A stretch of DNA of 64,000 bases, taken from assembly GCA_963966185.1 (NCBI GenBank), contig CAWZYM010000297.1:134001-198000 (forward strand), in the 5' to 3' direction. The notes under the pieces were generated by a model. It was not told the DNA's origin. It was given only the letters and a program-made list of their open reading frames with translations, and searched no databases. Position 1 is the first letter of the stretch, and every line of letters begins with the position of its first letter. The translations under genes were made by a program, and so were the position numbers. Source of the DNA: Rhabditoides inermis. Lineage: Eukaryota; Nematoda; Chromadorea; Rhabditida; Rhabditidae. Below, piece by piece: positions 58,862 to 64,000 of this stretch.

Positions 58862-59301
58862 TTTCACAGATCGCGCGAATGGAGTGACAGGCCGCAAAAG
58901 CAATCCACACGGTTTAGTTCCAAAATTTGAAACGTAAATATCTCGAAACGTATGGCCGGTCCTGTGGATTTGAAAACGGTTTTCTACTAGTGACCTCCTA
59001 GGGTATCACTGATATCAGTTTGGTCACCATCGGCTTCTGTGACCTAAACGACACTCCATGTAAATACTGTTCTAGTAAGTTCAAAGGTCACACAAAAGTT
59101 GTGAAACGCCTAAATGTGAAGTGGAGGGAACGTCCTAGCAATGTGGAGGGATCGTTCATGGTGGGTGGAGGAATCGTTCATGCTAGTGGAGGACCATGCA
59201 AAAGTGGAGGACCTTGCAAAAGTGGAGGGAATGTCCTACATCCGGGCTGCGAGGTAGAGAGGAGAGGGAGGGAGGGAGGGAGGGAGGGAGGGAGGGAGGG
59301 A

Positions 59302-59304
<3 letters not shown>

Positions 59305-59342
<38 letters not shown>
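59305..59342. repeat. (GA)n and (GGGA)n tract in intron
   Basis: About 45 bp of GGGA units (from about 59,265) and 38 bp of GA fill the intron before exon 59353. A further (GA)n at 59,513-59,554 fills the next intron. Confidence 0.85.
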
Positions 59343-59346
<4 letters not shown>

Positions 59347-59511
59347 TTTCAGGTACACGCAGACGGGCGAGCCGGCGTCGGACGCAGCTTCTCTGGCCGG
59401 TCTGTCCCCTAGCCAGCTACAGCTACAGTACCTCGCTCATCTCTTCCAACAACAACAGCTACAGTTGCAGAGGCAGGAGGAGGAGAGGAGAGAGAAGGAG
59501 AAGGAGGTGCG

Positions 59512-59557
<46 letters not shown>

Positions 59558-60205
59558 AAACGATTCTGTTGTAGGCGAACCTGTCGCAGTTGCAGCTCTT
59601 CTACCAGCTGCAGCAGGAGCTCATGCTGTTGGTAACTTCGTTGTAACTGTATCTTTTGTATGAGTAGAAAGTTCGAAAATACTTGTATTTTCAGGTGACT
59701 AGCGCAGTGCACATGCGTCAGCACAGCCAGCATGTCTTCCCGTTTCAGAGAGAGGAGCAGGAGCAGGAGCAGCAAGATGCTCCCGTGGAGCAGAGAAGGG
59801 TCGTCTACAGGTGCACATCTTCATTCTTCTCTTGAATACCTTTTACATCTTCCAGAGACGGCGACCATGTGAAGTCCAGCGGCGACGCGGACGAGCTGTT
59901 CGAGCTGTCGCTGAACGAATCGGACGAGCCGGGCAAACATCCCATCACCGCCCTCAATCTGATGGAGACAGAGGAGACTACGACAACGCCGCCCACAACA
60001 ACGAGCGCTCGTACCACAACTACATCGACCACTCCCGATCCAGCCACTCCTCCCATCAACAAGCGCTTCCGCGATCCGATCAGCCAGGCGCCTCCGGTAA
60101 ACAGCAGAAAACAGCAGAAGACGTTCTCTCCGTTCCTCATCCCACGACACCCATCCAGTACAACCACGCAGAAGCCACGATTCCAAGTGAGCGAGGAGGG
60201 GGATG

Positions 60206-60238
<33 letters not shown>

Positions 60239-61204
60239 GGAGAGAGAGAAAAGGAGAGAAGGAAGGAAGAGAGAGACAATCCAGACGCCGAAGCGCCACA
60301 ACATCGTAGTGTGGACACCGGCGCCTCCGCGAAAGACAACAACCGAGTCGCACAAGGTAGCCAATCGACGTGTTCGAATAGCAGCCATGTGTTTTCAGCG
60401 TCTGCGGGAAGACGCGCGCAAGCACCTACGGACAGTGGACAGTTCTGGAGAGGAGGGCGAGAGACCGGCCCCATTCCCCACCCCTCGACCCATGCCGCAC
60501 AACGAGAGACTGAGACTGCTCCCGCCGACAAACAAGGCCAATCAGACAAACAAGCAATAAGGCTCTACCCAATTACGTGACTGCTGACTGTATGTACATA
60601 CAATGGGAATAAACGATATTTGCATAACTCGCTTTCTGTACATATCCACAATAAATGCTAATGCTAAACATAAACTAAACTAAACATTCTCAATGTTCCC
60701 TCATTCTTTTCTCTCTAACATGAATCACAAATTCAATACACCGTTCCGATCGTCTAATAATTTTCTTACTTATTTTTACTACTGTTATATCTAGCGCACG
60801 CATCTCGAATCAATCAGCACATGGCGACATGGCAATGTAATTTACGGTATAGTAGGCTCGCCCACCAGTTTCGCTCTCTCGCGCAAGAGAGCCGAGCGCG
60901 ACGAAATAGGTTAGACGACGAGAGACGGCAGAGAAATAGAGACAGGCGCGCGCTAGCCGGCCACTCCCGACAACCATGACACAAAAAGTTTGGTGGCGGA
61001 AAATCCGTGCTCCGACGATCGATCGCGAAGAGACGGGATCGTTGTTAGAGCCACACTCTCGGATCCGAGCCAAACTGATAGGATACCTTAGTTTGGACCC
61101 CGGATACAGGTCTACAGAATACAGGTCTACAGGCCCGGATACAGGTCAAACATACAGGTCTGGTTTTTTGGATACCTCATTTCCTCTCTGGCGGTCAAGA
61201 CCGA

Positions 61205-61280
61205 GCCATTGTGGCCTAATGGTTAGCGCGTCCGTCTGTCAGACCAGAGACTCCCTCTATCTCCTCCTCCCGTGCCTCTG
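61205..61280 (+). repeat. tRNA-like (SINE-type) sequence, copy 2
   Basis: Equivalent of 2,116-2,205: TGGCCTAATGGTTAGCGC then CGTCTGTCAGACCAGAGAC. Here the downstream CCGGA is single, which is the empty site of the solo LTR. Confidence 0.5.
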
Positions 61281-61729
61281 TCTGATCCGGAAACTAAGCG
61301 TTTCCAAAGAGGGAAGCCAAGTAGTCACTCTGCTGGGCCTGCAACAAGAAATGCAAGGTGTTCAGGCTAGCCGACACTATATACATGGACGCTGCAGACG
61401 GTTGTGAGAGAGTGAATAAGTGTGAGAGAGTGAATAAGAGAGGCTCTCACCTGAGTGACCAGCAAGTCGACGTCGTGTCGAATCGCGTCGAAAGACGTGG
61501 ACGGTTCAGGAGTGATCCCCTTCTCCTTCTCCCCATTCTTCTCCAAACTGCGACCTGCAAAACACAAGTGTCAGTCAATTTGCATTTTGTTTAGACTAGC
61601 AGATCATTTCCTATTATGCTCCGCCGCATAATTGCATTCGCATTGCGAATCACGCGAATTTGGCTGATTAGCATGCCGTCCTTTCTGTACAAAAACGGGG
61701 ACGCGGCGGGCTGCCGGCATTTATTCGAC

Positions 61730-62166
61730 ATGGCTCAGTCCGTCCCTCCCGGAGATATCAACACCCAGCCGGGTACCAAGATCGTCTTCAACGCCCCCTA
61801 CGATGACAAGCACACCTACCACATCAAGGTGGATTATTTCGACTACATTATTTTACTGTACCCTAACCCTCGTCTCTCCAGATCACCAACGCCGGAGGTC
61901 GCCGCATCGGATGGGCCATCAAGACCACCAACATGAAGCGCCTCGGCGTCGACCCGCCGTGTGGAGTGCTCGACCCCAAGGAGGCCGTGCTGATGGCCGT
62001 CTCTTGCGACGCGTTCAAGTACGGAGAGGAGGACACCAACAACGACCGCATCACCATCGAGTGGACCAACACCCCCGACGGCGCCGCCAAGACCTTCCGC
62101 CGCGAGTGGTTCCAGGGAGACGGAATGGTCCGCCGCAAGAACCTCCCCATCGAGTACAACCCTTGA
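61730..62166 (+). CDS. msp: Major sperm protein, copy 2, intact
   Basis: Exon 1 is 61730-61828 and exon 2 is 61882-62166, giving 127 residues, the standard MSP length. The 53-bp intron follows HTYHIK. The start is ATG GCT CAG TCC ([17 protein letters not shown]), the family's usual N-terminus, and the end is [22 protein letters not shown] assembles into filaments that power amoeboid sperm and, when released, promotes oocyte maturation in Caenorhabditis. AATAAA follows at about 62,187. An in-frame ATG 114 bases upstream would add 38 residues, but the internal start is preferred because it gives the canonical protein. Expression would be expected in the male germ line. Confidence 0.95.
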
Positions 62167-62938
62167 ACAGCTAGTGCGTGTCGTGTGCAATAAAGCTCTT
62201 TTCACTTCACAGTGTCCACTGTTCACATGATAACACAAGTTGCGCGGTCCAGCTGACAGCTTTTCTCTCCTACCTGTTTCATTTCGATATTCGTTCCCCT
62301 TGAATCAGTCTTTCCGGAGTTCACGACCACTATTCGCCATTCAGATGTGCGATCCATGTCGAGCGTTCTACGTGGGCATTTATCAGCTGGTCATTTCATT
62401 CAGCTAGTCAGCTCTTCACCTATGTATCATCTCTCCTCTCTCCCTCTCGCCGCACTTTCGGTCAAACTCCTCCTCCTTCTGCCTTATCACTCTTTCTCAT
62501 CACTCTTCTGTCACTCTTCGTTCTCTTCTCCTTTCATTTCTGAAAGACAGAACCAGTTCAGCTGCGGTTTCAAAAAAAGTACTAGCAGAACAGACCTGTT
62601 TGACCTGACAAAGCCATTGCTCACTTCTTCTTAAGCCTAGTTCAGAAAGTAGTGCACTTTAAGCGCCGGAGTAAGGACTACCCTCAATCATTGCACTCAC
62701 ACAAAAAAAAACGAAATAAATAAATAAAAATATTTATGTCGCCCTGGCTTATCATCCGAGTAAACATAATATCTATCCGAGACTATTGCATTCACAAATA
62801 CGCGAGTTTTCAATCCATTCATACAAAGTCAGTGAGCACAGCATATAACAGAGCGAGTACATGGCGGGGGTATAGAAAACCCTAGAATCAGTAGAGGTAG
62901 GTAGTCGAAATTGAAGCACAGCGAAAACTATCGATCAT
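62167..62938. other. Intergenic, convergent 3' ends
   Basis: Counterpart of 3,472-4,239. Poly(A) signals face each other; no gene is seen. Confidence 0.6.
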
Positions 62939-63957
62939 CTAGCGGGATGTTCGTCGAGTGCAGCTTATTTTTCTGCGCCAATCAAGTACTCTAGTCTTTC
63001 TAAAAAACGTGTTAATCAATATCAATGGTAAAACGATCGTTACCTTGAAACGGTTCCAGAACTGCCCATCGGGAGACATTGCCAAACAACACACGCGGTC
63101 AGTCTGGTCTGAACACAAACTCAAACTATAGTATTTCAAATCCCATCTACCGTAACCCTGGTACCCACCAGTAAGGCTGGCGACTTCGATCATGGGGGGA
63201 ACTTCCACATCTTGAGGTCGTTGTTAGGCTCAACGTGCGAGGTTATCATCTCCTTATAGTCCTTGTTGAACAGGATGCCAGTGATCTGCAACCAATCGAT
63301 CGATCAATCAATACTACAGTACCCCGATTCTAACTACCGTACCTGACTGCCGCCGTCGACGGTCTTCTGTAGCTCTCGGCGGACCTCGACACGGTTGTTT
63401 TTCGACGGATCCAGCAGCTGAAATCAATCGATAATCAATCAATAACCAGAGATAACCAACCCTGACCAGTCCATCCTGGAATCCGACCGCCACCTACCGC
63501 CCATCAAGGGACCACTTCACAGAGGTGATGAGGTTCGACCGGCCCACTGCCAGCTCGCCGTCAATTTCAATCTGGAAATTGATCACATCATCAATGAACG
63601 ACAAAAAATTAATACTCACCGACGTCTCACCGATCTCGGCATTCCATAGGCACAGCTGAGCCCCGAGGGTTATGGCCACCGTGTTGTGACACGACCAATC
63701 AGTCAAGTTCGTCGAGTTCTGCAAGACAAGACATGCTTAACCAAACAAATGATAACAGCACACAACACATACACACCTGGTACGGATTGTCGTGTTCCTG
63801 CTTGAGCCTAGTCGAGAACACGAACGACTTGGATCCGGCAGAGGGAAATGACGCTAGAACAAGAAGATAATAAAAGTAAAAAGTAATGATATAAATGACC
63901 CACCGAATGAATGGCGTACACGTCGCTGTTTCATCTCGGAGGAAACATGCGCGACTG
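62939..63957 (-). pseudogene. Cdc20/Fizzy-like WD40 gene, copy 2 (runs off window)
   Basis: Minus-strand exons are 63904-63957, 63777-63853 (SFPSAGSKSFVFSTRLKQEH), 63620-63718 (NSTNLTDWSCHNTVAITLGA, LCLWNAEIGE), 63571 down to about 63,460 (DGELAVGRSNLITSVKWSLD), a short exon LLDPSKNNRVEVRRELQ, one with TGILFNKDYKEMITSH...LKMWKF, one with VCCLAMSPDGQFWNRFK, and a last one ending at TAG 62939-62941. Blades 1-2 and 6-7 of a Fizzy-type propeller are recognisable and the middle is missing. Here the reading is clean at two places where copy 1 is broken, but GR-TAG-VAV (about 63,497) replaces the TAC of copy 1. The six-C run after WKF, which shifts frame, is shared by both. Confidence 0.6.
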
Positions 63958-64000
63958 CTGCAATAAATGAACATTAATAACAAAACAAAAGTTTTTCAGA

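Larger units (their letters stand above)
56863..59243. mobile_element. 2,381-bp TIR foldback element with 8-bp target duplication
   Basis: Ends are GGATGTAGG...CCTACATCC, and GGGCTGCG occurs at 56,855-56,862 and 59,244-59,251. The first duplicate has the empty site (bases 28-35). An 8-bp duplication fits hAT-type (or P-type) transposition. Inside are nested inverted repeats: outer arms rich in GGAGGGA/TCCCTCC words, a middle pair (about 57,066-57,320 with 57,990-58,250) and an inner pair (58,264-58,575 with 58,745-59,055). There is no transposase ORF. An (AT)n tract lies at 58,112-58,138. Confidence 0.9.
56222..60560 (+). pseudogene. Q/T-rich low-complexity gene, copy 2 (broken)
   Basis: This copy shows upstream exons not present for copy 1: 56222-56396 ([20 protein letters not shown] ...), 56440-56573 (... 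VVMAERSHEEYR) and 56697-56862 (HVASQSGSYGRKKEKGEEEE ... MAAIQSLVARAA). The last is interrupted two bases before its donor by the TIR element and resumes at 59252. Then follow 59353-~59506 (YTQTGEPASDAASLAGLSPS, SQLQLQYLAHLFQQQQLQLQ), a truncated exon from 59575 that lost its 3' part and donor by a deletion of about 190 bp near 59,620, 59695-59810 and 59856-60309. In the last exon the GA/GGAA tract is out of frame relative to copy 1, giving a stop at 60307-60309; the old frame would end at 60,560. The function is unknown. Confidence 0.65.
59244..64000. repeat. Segmental duplication, copy 2
   Basis: Second copy of 1-5,505, in the same orientation about 58.5 kb away, running off the window. Flanks, introns and genes match with a few percent divergence by eye. 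It lacks the solo LTR and the 185-bp insertion of copy 1 and has its own deletions and stops. Confidence 0.95.

Overview
The window is nematode nuclear DNA. The clearest evidence is two copies of a major sperm protein (MSP) gene, a nematode-specific family. Short introns (about 45-60 bp) with pyrimidine-rich TTTCAG acceptors and AATAAA signals just after stop codons also fit. No prokaryotic, organellar or viral gene set is visible. Most of the window is repeat, and most recognisable genes are partial or broken.

Layout. (1) 1-5,505 is one copy of a segmental duplication; the second is 59,244-64,000, cut by the window end. Each copy carries, in order, a Q/T/RE-rich unrecognised gene (+), an MSP gene (+) and a Cdc20/Fizzy-like WD40 gene (-). 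The copies carry different lesions, so different genes are broken in each. (2) 5,900-10,300 holds minus-strand gene fragments: an unrecognised fragment, a decayed SMC2 C-terminus, an ankyrin/glutaminase-like gene end, another unrecognised multi-exon gene, and a better SMC2 C-terminus. (3) 10,734-14,035 is a multi-exon gene with a Gly/Pro repeat near its N-terminus and a tnp2-like transposase domain. (4) 14,196-21,000 is a nest of elements: a 0.78-kb-arm inverted repeat with a reverse-transcriptase remnant, split by a 2.1-kb element, itself split by a 1.9-kb TA-flanked foldback element. (5) 21,419-27,271 is an unrecognised gene (pseudogene) hosting a nearly full-length Jockey/CR1-type LINE in an intron. 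Its last exon has an inverted paralogue at 28,346-28,473. (6) 28,581-40,970 is a 30-bp minisatellite (about 9.8 kb in three blocks) alternating with SMC2 C-terminal fragments. The last part forms a 3.54-kb tandem macrosatellite, and the most complete SMC2 end (five exons) lies at 40,537-41,257. (7) 41,919-55,987 is flanked by a perfect 17-bp inverted repeat and TTAA on both sides. It contains four head-to-tail 2.0-2.3-kb units, a CT-rich satellite and a 130-bp satellite. (8) 56,222-60,560 is the second copy of the Q-rich gene, interrupted in an exon by a 2.38-kb TIR element with an 8-bp target duplication and tRNA-like segments.

No biochemical pathway or operon joins these genes. The story is structural: duplication with private decay, tandem amplification of a gene 3' end with a minisatellite, and several levels of transposon nesting that can be read from empty sites inside the window. 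All protein identities rest on motifs read by eye; no database search was possible.
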